Below, piece after piece: positions 36,119 to 44,577 of a DNA stretch of 64,000 bases. A program made the position numbers and the translations under genes. How positions within the stretch are numbered: the first letter of the stretch is position 1; each line of letters starts with the position of its first letter. Below the pieces are notes generated by a model, which saw only the letters and a list, made by a program, of their open reading frames with translations, did not search any database and was not told the DNA's origin. Source of the DNA: Laceyella tengchongensis (GTDB lineage: Bacteria; Bacillota; Bacilli; Thermoactinomycetales; Thermoactinomycetaceae); contig NZ_FXTU01000011.1 in NCBI RefSeq assembly GCF_900182735.1, forward strand, positions 1-64,000, read 5' to 3'.

Positions 36119-36835
36119 ATGGCAGGGCGACTCCCACAGATGAATAGTGTGCTGGCGGCAACTTCCCAAAACGCAAGGCGCATGTGGTTTGCTTGGGTGT
36201 TGAGAAGTTCGGCCTGCTTGCATGGTCTGGCAGGGTTGTTCATGTTGTTTGTGCTGGTTCACGCTTTGCGTGGCGATTGGCTCATGCGTACCCAGTTTGT
36301 TGTGCAAAATGAATGGCTAGTGACAGTCTCTTGGTCCAGCATGCTGTTGTCTAGCTTGGGTTTGGTTTGTTCTTTCGGCATTTTGACTTTCGCGTTGAAC
36401 AAACAATTTCGCTTCATTCTACATTGGGCTTGGTTGATACAGTTGATCGGCAGTTCGGCACTTGCGCTCCATTATGTGATTCAGATGGTGTTGTATCCCG
36501 CATTGATGAAGTATTTCGTTCACATGCCGACCTCCGCGTTGTTAAGCCATATCAATAAGTGGGACGACTTGCTCTCGCACCTTGCCACCGTGTTTGCCCC
36601 ATCATGCTTGGCCATTGGCGGGTTTATCTATACCGCTGCCATGTTTTACACCCCGGGCTTTTCCCGTTGGTTGAGTTGGTGGTCTCTGTTGGTATGGAGT
36701 TTGCTTTTGGCTGGTTCGGTTGTCGTTCACTGGTCATTGTCGACATTTTCAGTCTTATTGGGTTTGACTTTGGCATGTTATGTTCCCTGGCTGTGGAAGG
36801 CGGCCAAAGAGCTGATGCTGTCATGCTCTAGATAA
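36119..36835 (+). CDS. Predicted polytopic membrane protein, unknown function
   Basis: The ATG at 36119 follows GAGGAGGGGGG. The 238-residue product has about six hydrophobic segments, at roughly 25-55, 65-95, 98-120, 155-175, 180-205 and 210-230, and few charges. I recognise no motif. It stands alone between uvsE and an acetyltransferase gene. Confidence 0.75.
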   Translation: MAGRLPQMNSVLAATSQNARRMWFAWVLRSSACLHGLAGLFMLFVLVHALRGDWLMRTQFVVQNEWLVTVSWSSMLLSSLGLVCSFGILTFALNKQFRFILHWAWLIQLIGSSALALHYVIQMVLYPALMKYFVHMPTSALLSHINKWDDLLSHLATVFAPSCLAIGGFIYTAAMFYTPGFSRWLSWWSLLVWSLLLAGSVVVHWSLSTFSVLLGLTLACYVPWLWKAAKELMLSCSR

Positions 36836-36931
36836 TCCTTCCATCTAGGCTCGGATTGAAAAGGAAATCAATCTTGAGTTAAAATAGAAAAGCCAAACAG
36901 ATGTATAATTCCCCATTGGAGGAGAAACTTT

Positions 36932-37378
36932 ATGCGCCTACGGTCTTTTCAACTTGCCGATGCCCATGATGTCTCTCAAATCTGGCAAATGACCGCATCT
37001 CATGAACAAGAAAAAGACACGTTGCAAGTGTTGACTGAGCAATTGGGTTATGACCGAGATTTGGTCATCGTAGCGGAAGCGCCGGATGGAAGAGTAGTAG
37101 GAGCCATAGTGGGCACTATCGATGGTCATACGGGGTTCTTTTATTGCCTGGCGGTTCATCCCGATTACCAAAAGCGCAGAGTTGGCACCATGTTGGTGCG
37201 CGAATTGGAACAACGCTTTTTGCAAAAAGGTGTTAAAAGGATTTGGATCACGGTGGATGAAGGAACGGAAAAGTTATTTCCATTTTACCAGCACCTTGGT
37301 TACACCAATGGCTGTTCTACACGTTTGGAAAAGGAACTTTACGCGGTTTCATCCTATTCACATGGACAAACGGGTTAA
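36932..37378 (+). CDS. GNAT family N-acetyltransferase
   Basis: A 148-residue acetyl-CoA-dependent acetyltransferase, substrate unknown. MRLRSFQLADAHDVSQIW is the first strand and helix; FFYCLAVHPDYQKRRVGTML is motif A with the Q/R-x-x-G-x pyrophosphate loop; LFPFYQHLGYTN is the C-terminal helix and strand. The start follows TTGGAGGAG. Resembles YpeA-type small GNATs. Confidence 0.88.
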   Translation: MRLRSFQLADAHDVSQIWQMTASHEQEKDTLQVLTEQLGYDRDLVIVAEAPDGRVVGAIVGTIDGHTGFFYCLAVHPDYQKRRVGTMLVRELEQRFLQKGVKRIWITVDEGTEKLFPFYQHLGYTNGCSTRLEKELYAVSSYSHGQTG

Positions 37379-37396
37379 TTTTCTTTTTTTATTATC

Positions 37397-37428
37397 GTCT
37401 GCCTACCAGCATAGGCAGATTTTTTTTG
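37397..37428 (+). terminator. Terminator after the GNAT gene
   Basis: TCTGCCTA and TAGGCAGA around CCAGCA, followed by eight or more Ts. Confidence 0.92.
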
Positions 37429-37762
37429 ATCCAAACCCTTTCACATTTTAATGATACCTATATAGGATTAAGAATACTACACTTTGAATGCGCTTTCAAT
37501 TTAAAATTCATTAAACATCCGATTTTTTATTTTATATGAAACCGTGTCTAGTTTGTAAATTAGCCCATTTCAGCCTTTGGTGGATAAAAAGTGATATAAA
37601 ATTTTACCGCGGGGCGGAAGGGATTCATCGATAAAAATGATGAGGTCATTTCTTGCCGATGGCAACCGGATGTGTGAAAATAGAAGGTAAACGAAGAACC
37701 GATTGCATGGATTATCCGCGCAGTTGCATGATTATTCGGGGTTCGGTATACCAAGGTTTTGC
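37429..37762. other. AT-rich intergenic region before the proC leader
   Basis: No gene, tRNA or repeat was recognised. A 64-codon minus-strand frame at 37560-37754 lacks a binding site and was not kept. Confidence 0.4.
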
Positions 37763-37791
37763 TTGACTTTCAGCGGACCATTTCGCATAAT
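37763..37791 (+). promoter_or_regulatory. Predicted sigma-A promoter of proC
   Basis: TTGACT and CATAAT separated by 17 bases, placing the transcription start near 37798, just before the T-box stem I. Confidence 0.78.
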
Positions 37792-37814
37792 ATTAAAAAA
37801 TTACTTCGGTTAAA

Positions 37815-38079
37815 CGCGATGACGAGGACCAGTAGAGCAGATCCGGCTGCACAGAGAGCGAGGCCCTCCGGTTGAAAGGCCTTGCCAGTCCGGTTGTTCG
37901 AACCCATCCTCCGATGCTGCCGGTGAAGAGCCGGATCGGGAGCCATCCCGTTATCAGGATGCGATGTGAATCGCAGGAGTTGGGCGCATTTATGGAAGCC
38001 GTGCGCCAACAAAGGTGGTACCGCGGAAGAACAACCCTCTTTCGTCCTTTGGGGACATAAGAGGGTTGTTTATTTTTTT
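37815..38079 (+). promoter_or_regulatory. Proline-specific T-box leader of proC
   Basis: Senses uncharged tRNA-Pro and allows read-through into proC. The conserved T-box AAAGGTGGTACCGCGGAA is at 38011-38028; its UGGU bulge would pair with the ACCA end of a tRNA with discriminator A, as in tRNA-Pro. Stem I contains CAGAGAGCGAGG, and the specifier loop reads GAAC-CCA-TCC with CCA (37904-37906) as a proline codon. The terminator AACAACCCTCT/AGAGGGTTGTT (38030-38070) ends in a TATTTTTTT run. Confidence 0.92.
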
Positions 38080-38094
38080 AAAGGAGGGGCCGAG

Positions 38095-38922
38095 ATGTTA
38101 AAAGAATGTGCAATCGGGTTTATTGGAGCGGGAGCGATGGCAGAGGCGATTTTGGAGGGATTGCTTAAACGACGTGAAATCACCAGCAGCCAAGTTTCCA
38201 TGGTTAATCGCGGTGATCGCGATCGCATGTCAACGTTGGTAAAGCGGTACGGATTGGAGGCAGCGAAGCAAACCATAGATCATGTGGCACTTGCGGACGT
38301 TGTGATCTTGGCGGTGAAACCGAAAGATGCGGAGGAGGCGCTAACCTTTTGGCAGAATCGCCTTCGCCCGGGGCAGTTGTTAATCTCGGTTGTTGCCGGA
38401 ATTACGACGCAAACCATTGAGGAATTTGTTCATAACGGGGTTGCTGTCGTCAGGGCCATGCCGAACACTTCCTGTGCGGTGGGCCTGTCCGCCACGGCTC
38501 TTTGTGGGGGGCAAGCGGTGACTGAACAGCAATTCGCCATGGCTGAGCGCATATTTATGAGTGTCGGTTCCGTGGTGCGGGTGGATGAAAGCGCTATGGA
38601 TGCTGTCACTGGCCTATCCGGGAGCGGACCGGCTTATATTTACTATATGGCCGAAGCTCTCCAGACAGCGGGGATGCACGCTGGCTTGCCGGCTGAAACA
38701 GCCCGTCAGCTGACGGTGCAAACCCTGCTGGGGGCAGCCCATATGTTGATGGAAAGCGGCAAAGAAGCCGAGCAGTTGCGCCGTGAAGTCACTTCACCGG
38801 GTGGAACGACGATGGCGGGGCTAGAAGTGTTGCGCCGATTTGATGTGGCTGAAGCGATGAAGATGGCGGTATTGCGGGCGAAAGAGCGCGCCGGAGAAAT
38901 GGGGAAGCGAGGCGGTTGTTGA
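38095..38922 (+). CDS. proC: Pyrroline-5-carboxylate reductase
   Basis: Last step of proline synthesis, NAD(P)H reduction of P5C. ATG at 38095 follows AAGGAGGGG just after the T-box terminator; the 275 residues are normal. IGFIGAGAMAEAILEGLLK is the Rossmann loop, VRAMPNTSCAVG binds cofactor and substrate, and SGSGPAYIYYMAEAL and SPGGTTMAGL form the dimer active site. Control by proline starvation is evident from the leader. Confidence 0.97.
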   Translation: MLKECAIGFIGAGAMAEAILEGLLKRREITSSQVSMVNRGDRDRMSTLVKRYGLEAAKQTIDHVALADVVILAVKPKDAEEALTFWQNRLRPGQLLISVVAGITTQTIEEFVHNGVAVVRAMPNTSCAVGLSATALCGGQAVTEQQFAMAERIFMSVGSVVRVDESAMDAVTGLSGSGPAYIYYMAEALQTAGMHAGLPAETARQLTVQTLLGAAHMLMESGKEAEQLRREVTSPGGTTMAGLEVLRRFDVAEAMKMAVLRAKERAGEMGKRGGC

Positions 38923-38932
38923 CCGTTTGCGA

Positions 38933-39064
38933 CTAGGGTATGATTGGTAAATTATGATAATAGGGAGAAGTGGCGGAAAAAACTTTTCCAGGTAAGCCAC
39001 GGCACGCGTGAAGCGAATGAGAGTGCGGTTTAGGTAGACTTTTTCCTGAAACAGTCGGGCCTAG
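38933..39064 (+). mobile_element. MITE-like repeat, copy A
   Basis: A non-coding element of about 132 bp. It aligns along its length with the reverse complement of 49691-49830: shared words include CTAGGGT at the end, CGGAAAAA, CTTTTC and GTGAAGCGAATGAGA (39007-39021). The outer ends CTAGGG and GGCCTAG are imperfect inverted repeats with TA at both borders. The inside folds into several hairpins (GTGGC/GCCAC, GGAAAA/TTTTCC). No transposase is encoded. It seems to separate proC from its terminator at 39107. Confidence 0.68.
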
Positions 39065-39106
39065 AAATTGATAGGGTCTAAGCCTGCCATACACACAATT
39101 GTCACA

Positions 39107-39141
39107 AAAAACCGGGCAACGATCCCGGTTTTCTTTTTCTT
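39107..39141 (+). terminator. Terminator downstream of proC
   Basis: AACCGGG and CCCGGTT form a stem around CAACGAT, followed by TTCTTTTTCTTTT. With no gene between, it is probably the proC terminator, displaced by the repeat element. Confidence 0.8.
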
Positions 39142-39306
39142 TTCGGTGCGGATTATGATACCTTTAGAAAAACCCTTGTATGCACTCAATGATAAATTCT
39201 GAGTTTTGGGTGTTTTATCTTTTTCTTTTTTTGGAAATAAAGAAAAATAGGAGTGCAAATTGTGGGTCAAACCACACCGCATGTTGGTGATGCCATTGTG
39301 TGAAGC

Positions 39307-39693
39307 GTGATGGCGCGGGAGTTGAATGGAAAAGTTAGGCAAAAATCCGTCATTTTGCCGAAAGTTGTACCACGCATACTTGCCAACTATCATACAGAAG
39401 TGGTAGAAAAAGATGGGGATGTGTGGAAGACGTCTGGATCAGCAGTTTGTCACTTTTCCAAACTTGATTGGTTCCATGCGGTTGGTTTGGGCGGGAGCGT
39501 CACTGTCCCTGACACGCTGCATGCGATGAAAAATCGCGATTGGAACCGAAAGGGTCGCTTCCGCGGGCTGGTGAAGGGCAGTTTTCTCAACGGCCCACGC
39601 ATCATGATCCTGCAACAAGTGTGGAACAGGTGGCCAGAGCGAAGGAACATTCGAAAAATGCAGTTCATCGCCGTGCGGAACCATTTACTCTAG
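39307..39693 (+). CDS. Orphan ORF, uncertain
   Basis: A 128-codon frame that I do not recognise; basic and rich in tryptophan (VWKTSGSAVCHFSKLDWFHA). It has no good Shine-Dalgarno of its own. In the same frame, a GTG at 39262 with AGGAGTG upstream starts a 13-codon reading frame that ends in TGA at 39301-39303, just before this ORF. That may mean a decayed start, a leader peptide, or chance. Confidence 0.25.
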   Translation: MMARELNGKVRQKSVILPKVVPRILANYHTEVVEKDGDVWKTSGSAVCHFSKLDWFHAVGLGGSVTVPDTLHAMKNRDWNRKGRFRGLVKGSFLNGPRIMILQQVWNRWPERRNIRKMQFIAVRNHLL

Positions 39694-39757
39694 CATTCGC
39701 TCCATATGGTGTCACCACTACCTGACTCTTCAGATGAAGGTTGATGGAGTGAATGAA

Positions 39758-40282
39758 ATGTTGCAAGTGAGACGGCTATACAGTTGGGCGATGGTGTTGA
39801 TATATGCCTGCCTATTTGCTTGGACCGTCAATCACTACGGAATTGCGCTCTCCGTGGTGAGCGGAACGTCCATGCAGCCGACTTTGCACGATGGGGATCA
39901 TTTGTTGATCAACAAATTCCAATTTTTATTGGAAAAGCCGACGGTAGGTGACGTCATCACCTTCCGTGATCCGTCCGATCCAGATCGGTATCTGGTGAAA
40001 CGAGTGATTGGGAAGCCGGGAGACATCATTGAGATACGCGACGGCCTTTTGTACCGCAACGGGAAACGGGTGCAAGAACCGTATATCGACAGCATGATCG
40101 AGGATGGGGATTTTGGCCCGGTCAAGGTAAGGCAGGAGACCGTATTTGTCATGGGGGACAACCGTCACCGCTATGCGTCTAGGGACAGCCGGTACAGCGG
40201 CGTGGGGATGGTTCCATATGCCTTGATTGACGGAAAAGTGGAATTGATTTTGTGGCGCCCTTCATTGGCTGCATCGCTGTAA
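39758..40282 (+). CDS. lepB: Signal peptidase I
   Basis: Membrane serine protease that removes signal peptides on the outer face. ATG at 39758 follows GGAGTGA and gives 174 residues, the short Gram-positive type with one N-terminal helix (about 9-27). The catalytic dyad is Ser38 in SGTSMQPTL and Lys81 in YLVKRVIGKPGD; VFVMGDNR and SRDSRYSG are boxes D and E. It stands alone upstream of codY. Confidence 0.95.
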   Translation: MLQVRRLYSWAMVLIYACLFAWTVNHYGIALSVVSGTSMQPTLHDGDHLLINKFQFLLEKPTVGDVITFRDPSDPDRYLVKRVIGKPGDIIEIRDGLLYRNGKRVQEPYIDSMIEDGDFGPVKVRQETVFVMGDNRHRYASRDSRYSGVGMVPYALIDGKVELILWRPSLAASL

Positions 40283-40346
40283 TCACAAGATGAAGGGAAT
40301 AATTTAAAATAGGTATAAAAGTCAAAAATTGTTCACAAAAATCAAA

Positions 40347-40374
40347 TTGCGTTCCAAATGAAATGGCGCATAAT
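40347..40374 (+). promoter_or_regulatory. Predicted promoter of codY
   Basis: TTGCGT and CATAAT with a 16-base spacer, about 130 bases before codY. The upstream word AAAATTGTTCACA recurs near 44182 before ctaB. Confidence 0.5.
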
Positions 40375-40500
40375 AGGTAAGTGTTGTTATGCTTTTCCTA
40401 ACGAATCCCTAACAAGATCGTCCTGGAGCCCAATCGGACGTTAATGTGGACGGCTCAATAAACATACAAAGTGTATCAAATTTCTAGGAGGCATTTAGCA

Positions 40501-41280
40501 ATGGATCTGTTAACGAAAACACGCCGCATCTCGAAAATTCTTCAAAGAAACGTAGGTCATCACTTGGTAGATTTCGATGAAGTCGCTCAAGCCTTGTGCG
40601 ACATCATCGGCGCAAACACCTTCATCGTCAGCCCGGAAGGGAAAATGTTGGGTCTGGCCATCAACCATGAGGTAGAAAGCGAACGGATCACGCAGTACAT
40701 CAAAACCCGCGAATTCCCAACCGATTATGCTAGACTGCTGATGGAAGTGGACAAAACGATGCCGAACGTGGGTGTTGATAGCCCTTACACCGCTTACCCA
40801 ACAGAAATGAGCGACTTTTTCCGCCAAGGGTACACCACTTTGGTGCCCATCATCGGTGGTGGGGATCACTTGGGCACATTGGTGCTGTCCCGCCTGAACA
40901 CGGAGTTTGGCGAAGATGATCTCATTCTGGGTGAATACGGCGCGACGGTCGTCGGGATGGAAATCCTGCGCGAACGTGCCGGGAAAGTGGAAGAGGAAGC
41001 ACGCAGCCGTGCGGTGGTGCAATTGGCTATCAACTCCCTTTCCTTCAGTGAGTTGGAAGCAGCTGAGCACATCTTCAATGAATTGGATGGTCTGGAAGGG
41101 CTCCTGGTTGCGAGCAAAATTGCCGATCGCGTGGGTATTACCCGTTCGGTGATCGTAAACGCTCTGCGTAAATTAGAATCCGCTGGTGTCGTGGAATCCC
41201 GCTCTTTGGGGATGAAAGGTACCTATATCAAAATTCTCAACCCCAAATTGCTCCCGGCGCTGGAAAAAGCCCGTCACTGA
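40501..41280 (+). CDS. codY: Global nutrient-responsive regulator CodY
   Basis: GTP- and branched-chain-amino-acid-responsive repressor of starvation genes in Firmicutes. Exactly 259 residues from the ATG after AGGAGG. The N-terminal GAF domain (1-155) contains the ligand-binding region with NHEVESERITQYI and VPIIGGGDHLGTLVL; the winged helix (about 205-240) has ASKIADRVGITRSVIVNALRKLE. The usual clpQY neighbours are absent; here it has its own promoter and terminator. Confidence 0.98.
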   Translation: MDLLTKTRRISKILQRNVGHHLVDFDEVAQALCDIIGANTFIVSPEGKMLGLAINHEVESERITQYIKTREFPTDYARLLMEVDKTMPNVGVDSPYTAYPTEMSDFFRQGYTTLVPIIGGGDHLGTLVLSRLNTEFGEDDLILGEYGATVVGMEILRERAGKVEEEARSRAVVQLAINSLSFSELEAAEHIFNELDGLEGLLVASKIADRVGITRSVIVNALRKLESAGVVESRSLGMKGTYIKILNPKLLPALEKARH

Positions 41281-41282
41281 AA

Positions 41283-41326
41283 GAAAGGCCCGAGCTCAAT
41301 TTAGAGCTTTGGGCCTTTCTTTTTTG
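41283..41326 (+). terminator. Terminator after codY
   Basis: AAAGGCCCGAGCTC pairs with GAGCTTTGGGCCTTT around AATTTA, then TTTTTT. Confidence 0.92.
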
Positions 41327-41830
41327 AATGAAAATTCAGGAATGTTGCGGTATAATGTGAGTAATTGTAGGGAAAGGGAAAGCGTCTTCAGGCCGTTTAT
41401 ACGGTCTTAAGGCGAGGGGGAGTCAAGCGACGGAATGAAGCCAAAAGAGATAGGGCGGATGGGGATCGCGATGGTTTTAATCGCGCTGTCCGTCGTGCTC
41501 GCATGTAAACGCATTGGCGGCCCAGCCGGGCACGAAAGTCATTATTGGTGATGTTTTTTGCATCGCTGAGAAGGATGGGTGGACAACCGCTCTTCATGCG
41601 GCGGAAGACTTTCTAACATCGGGACCGCTACGCGCGCCAGCCACGGTGCCAATCACTGAAAAAAGGCGAAGGCATTGTTTGTCGATTTGTCACAAAATGG
41701 TCAATGACCTTGCGCGACACGGACAAGTTCATACAGAGGAGTAGGCATTCCCGCCATTGTTCACATGCACGACCATTCCTTTGTTATAATGAGTACCGAG
41801 TCCATGTTCATTGTGCGGGAGTTGAATCAG
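41327..41830 (+). other. Intergenic region with a possible 38-codon ORF
   Basis: TATAAT at 41351-41356 may be a -10 element. A hairpin (CCGT/ACGG with flanking pairs) lies near 41390-41410. A frame at 41435-41551 encodes 38 residues with one hydrophobic helix (IAMVLIALSVVLAC) but its binding site AGGGGGAG is rather far away. I see nothing else before the exporter gene. Confidence 0.35.
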
Positions 41831-43639
41831 ATGGAGAGTATGCGGCGCTATCTCCAGTTTGTCAAGCCATATTGGAAAGAGATTGCGCTTACCATGGTGA
41901 TCGGGATGATCAAGTTCGGCATCCCGTTGTTGATGCCGTTGCTTTTGAAATACGTGGTGGATGATCTGCTGCTTTCTCATTTGTCCAATCAAGACAAGTT
42001 GGAAAAACTCGCCTGGGTCATCGCCGGGGCCTTCTTTTTGTTTACCGTTGTGCGCGTACCGGTCGAGTATTATCGGCAATATTTCGCCCAGTGGACGGCG
42101 AGCAGGGTGTTGTATGACATCCGCAATCAACTATTTGACCATATTCAAAAGCTTTCATTGCGGTATTACCAAAACCAAAAAGTGGGCCAAATTATATCAC
42201 GCGTGATCAATGATGTGGAGCAGACCAAAGAGTTTGTGATCACGGGAATGATGAATATCTGGCTCGATTCGGCGACCCTTTTGATCGCGATCGGGATGAT
42301 GCTGTACATGGATCCCTTGATGACAGTGATCTCCCTCGTCATTTTTCCGTTTTATGGGGTGGCCGTGAAATATTTTTTCCAGAATTTGCGCCGGTTTACA
42401 AAAGAGCGTTCCCAAGCGCTGGCTGACTTGCAAGGCCATTTGCATGAGCGGCTACAAGGTGTTTCCGTGATTCGGGCCTTTCATTTGGAAGAGTACGAAC
42501 AGGGGCAGTTTGAAAAAAGGAACAGGCATTTTCTCGACAAGGCGATGACGCACACGAAATGGGTGGCCAAAACGTTTGCCTCCATCAACACCTTGACGGA
42601 TTTGGCGCCGATTGTTGTGATTGCGCTGTCCGCTTATTTTGTGGTTCAAGGAACGATGACGATTGGAGAAATGACCGCTTTTTATGGATATATGGGGCTG
42701 ATTTATAATCCGATTCGGCGCCTTGTCAATTCATCAACCACATTGACACAAGCTTTCGCCTCGATGGACCGTGTATTTGAATTCATGGATGAACCCTATG
42801 AAATCACAGATCAACCGGGAGCGAAACCGATCTCTAGGGTGAAGGGGAGAATTGAGTTTCGCGGGGTGCGGTTTCGATATCACAAAGAACAGGATTGGAT
42901 TTTAGATGGGATCGATTTGACGATCGAACCCGGACAGACAGTGGCGCTCGTCGGGCCAAGTGGGGGTGGGAAATCTTCCCTCATCTCGCTGATTCCTCGG
43001 TTTTATGACACCGCGGAGGGCGAGATTCGCATTGACGGCCACAATATCCGCGAAGTCACTTTAAAAAGTTTGCGGGGGCAAATAGGGTTGGTGTTGCAGG
43101 AGAACATTTTGTTTAGTGGTTCCGTCGCTGAAAACATCCGCATGGGCAACATCGACGCCACGGAGGAGGAAATTCGGGCCGCCGCCCGCGCCGCCAATGC
43201 CCATGAATTTATAGAGGGGTTGCCTGAAGGGTACCAGACGGAGATTGGCGAACGCGGCGTGAAGTTATCTGGGGGGCAAAAACAACGGATCGCCTTGGCA
43301 AGGGTCTTTTTAAAGAATCCTGCCATCCTGATTCTCGACGAAGCGACATCGGCCCTTGATTTGCAATCTGAACACCTCGTGCAGGAGTCACTAGATCGAC
43401 TGGTAAAAGATCGAACAACCATCATTGTGGCTCATCGCCTCTCAACCATTACCCACGCCGACCAGATTCTGGTTGTCGATCAAGGGCGTGTGGTCGAACG
43501 GGGGACGCATGAAGAACTACTGAGAGAAAACGGCCTCTATGCCCAGCTGTTCAATGTGCAGCATTTGGGAAACAAACCGGAGGAGAATGGCAATGCAGAA
43601 CAGGACGTAAGCGGTTTGATGGAGGGAAAACATGCGTAA
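41831..43639 (+). CDS. ygaD: ABC multidrug/lipid exporter, YgaD-like
   Basis: Half-transporter with fused membrane and ATPase domains that probably works as a homodimer. ATG at 41831 after GGGAG is preferred, giving 602 residues. Six helices lie in residues 15-320; the ATPase has Walker A GPSGGGKSS, Q-loop LVLQENILFSG, signature KLSGGQKQR, Walker B AILILDEATSALD and the switch His in VAHRLST. ygaD is close to gsaB in B. subtilis, and here hemL/gsaB also lies within 10 kb. The substrate is unknown. Confidence 0.92.
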   Translation: MESMRRYLQFVKPYWKEIALTMVIGMIKFGIPLLMPLLLKYVVDDLLLSHLSNQDKLEKLAWVIAGAFFLFTVVRVPVEYYRQYFAQWTASRVLYDIRNQLFDHIQKLSLRYYQNQKVGQIISRVINDVEQTKEFVITGMMNIWLDSATLLIAIGMMLYMDPLMTVISLVIFPFYGVAVKYFFQNLRRFTKERSQALADLQGHLHERLQGVSVIRAFHLEEYEQGQFEKRNRHFLDKAMTHTKWVAKTFASINTLTDLAPIVVIALSAYFVVQGTMTIGEMTAFYGYMGLIYNPIRRLVNSSTTLTQAFASMDRVFEFMDEPYEITDQPGAKPISRVKGRIEFRGVRFRYHKEQDWILDGIDLTIEPGQTVALVGPSGGGKSSLISLIPRFYDTAEGEIRIDGHNIREVTLKSLRGQIGLVLQENILFSGSVAENIRMGNIDATEEEIRAAARAANAHEFIEGLPEGYQTEIGERGVKLSGGQKQRIALARVFLKNPAILILDEATSALDLQSEHLVQESLDRLVKDRTTIIVAHRLSTITHADQILVVDQGRVVERGTHEELLRENGLYAQLFNVQHLGNKPEENGNAEQDVSGLMEGKHA

Positions 43640-44033
43640 AACATTCCAGATCAATTATGAGTGGGATATTGTGCACATTCGTAGCGAAGTGCGAGAAATG
43701 GCACGTGAAATGGGTTTTGATGAATTGGATCAAGCGCGCATCGTCCAATCGGTTTCGGAGCTGGCGCGCAATGTGATTCAATATGCCGACCATGGCAATA
43801 TTTTGGTTGAGGCTGTAGAAGAGGAAGAGCTACGGGGGATCAAGGTGCAGGTGCAGGACGCGGGGCCCGGTATCGCCAACTTCGATGAAATCACTAAAGG
43901 GAAGAAGCAAACCTTCGGTGAGACATCGGGGTTGCAACATGTGGGCATGCTGATGGATGAAATGAAGCAGATTCCCGTAGATTCAGGCACTTGTGTGGAA
44001 GTGATCAAATGGCTGAATACATGCAAGCATTAA
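43632..44033 (+). CDS. RsbT-like anti-sigma regulatory serine kinase
   Basis: A 133-residue GHKL-type ATPase. The N-box SVSELARNVIQYA and the G1 box VQDAGPGI are clear, with the lid ETSGLQHVGMLMDE. RsbT phosphorylates STAS partners in stressosomes or activates RsbU. The gene overlaps the exporter end by eight bases, so the two are co-translated, while rsbR, rsbS and rsbU are not adjacent. Its partner is therefore elsewhere or unusual. GGAGGG precedes the ATG. Confidence 0.85.
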   Translation: MRKTFQINYEWDIVHIRSEVREMAREMGFDELDQARIVQSVSELARNVIQYADHGNILVEAVEEEELRGIKVQVQDAGPGIANFDEITKGKKQTFGETSGLQHVGMLMDEMKQIPVDSGTCVEVIKWLNTCKH

Positions 44034-44055
44034 AATGAAAAATAGATGTATCCAG

Positions 44056-44086
44056 GCTGCTTTCTTTGATGGAGAGCAGCTTTTTT
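44056..44086 (+). terminator. Terminator after the RsbT-like gene
   Basis: GCTGCT and AGCAGC with a TTCTTTGATGGAG-type loop, followed by six Ts. Confidence 0.82.
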
Positions 44087-44187
44087 CACCAAATGGACTG
44101 GCTTAACTTGGCTGAATTTGAAAAAAATGGGTCGAGATCGGCAGTGAAAGGCGGGTTCCACCCCCGATTGACTGCTTCTCAAAAATT

Positions 44188-44205
44188 GTTCACATATATG
44201 TCAAC
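44188..44205. promoter_or_regulatory. 18-bp palindrome upstream of ctaB
   Basis: GTTCACATATATGTCAAC is symmetric except for one pair. It stands about 370 bases before ctaB in DNA without genes. It may bind a dimeric regulator, but it does not clearly match the Rex, Fnr or ResD sites I know. Confidence 0.35.
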
Positions 44206-44381
44206 TTTCTACCGGGAGCTTCGATTAGACTATTGAATAAGGAAGTTTGTGAAGAGAATCGCAAGAAGAAGGCAATAATACTGGTAAATATTGATTTGTT
44301 GCCTTCAACGCGTTGTTACCCACGCTTGCATCCCACTTTGCGATCAACTAAAATGATGATGGTATCAAGCATGGCTATTGA

Positions 44382-44410
44382 CATTTCTCAAACCCAATAA
44401 TTGAGAAATG
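44382..44410. promoter_or_regulatory. Perfect 10-bp inverted repeat upstream of ctaB
   Basis: CATTTCTCAA and TTGAGAAATG flank nine bases. A TTGACA -35-like element (44379-44384) overlaps the left arm, so an operator is plausible. A second, smaller hairpin CATAGG/CCTATG follows at 44423-44443 and a T run after it could end a short leader transcript. The remaining part of 44087-44577 shows no gene. Confidence 0.5.
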
Positions 44411-44577
44411 GAATGTAATATCATAGGGTCGATAAGCCTATGGGGTTACATTTTTTTGTGTGTTAAAGCCAATTATATTCTGCACGAACAACATGGAGTG
44501 GTGCGCTTGAACCATTTTTGTCCGTGTGAAAACGTTTAACTTGGCTTCGAGGTTTCTTGGTTGGAAAGGAGGTCTGT

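Noticed and set aside
38940..39142. Stand-alone structured non-coding RNA after proC
   Set aside because: The hairpins belong to a repeat that recurs at 49691-49830, so a mobile-element origin explains them better; the terminator is more simply that of proC.
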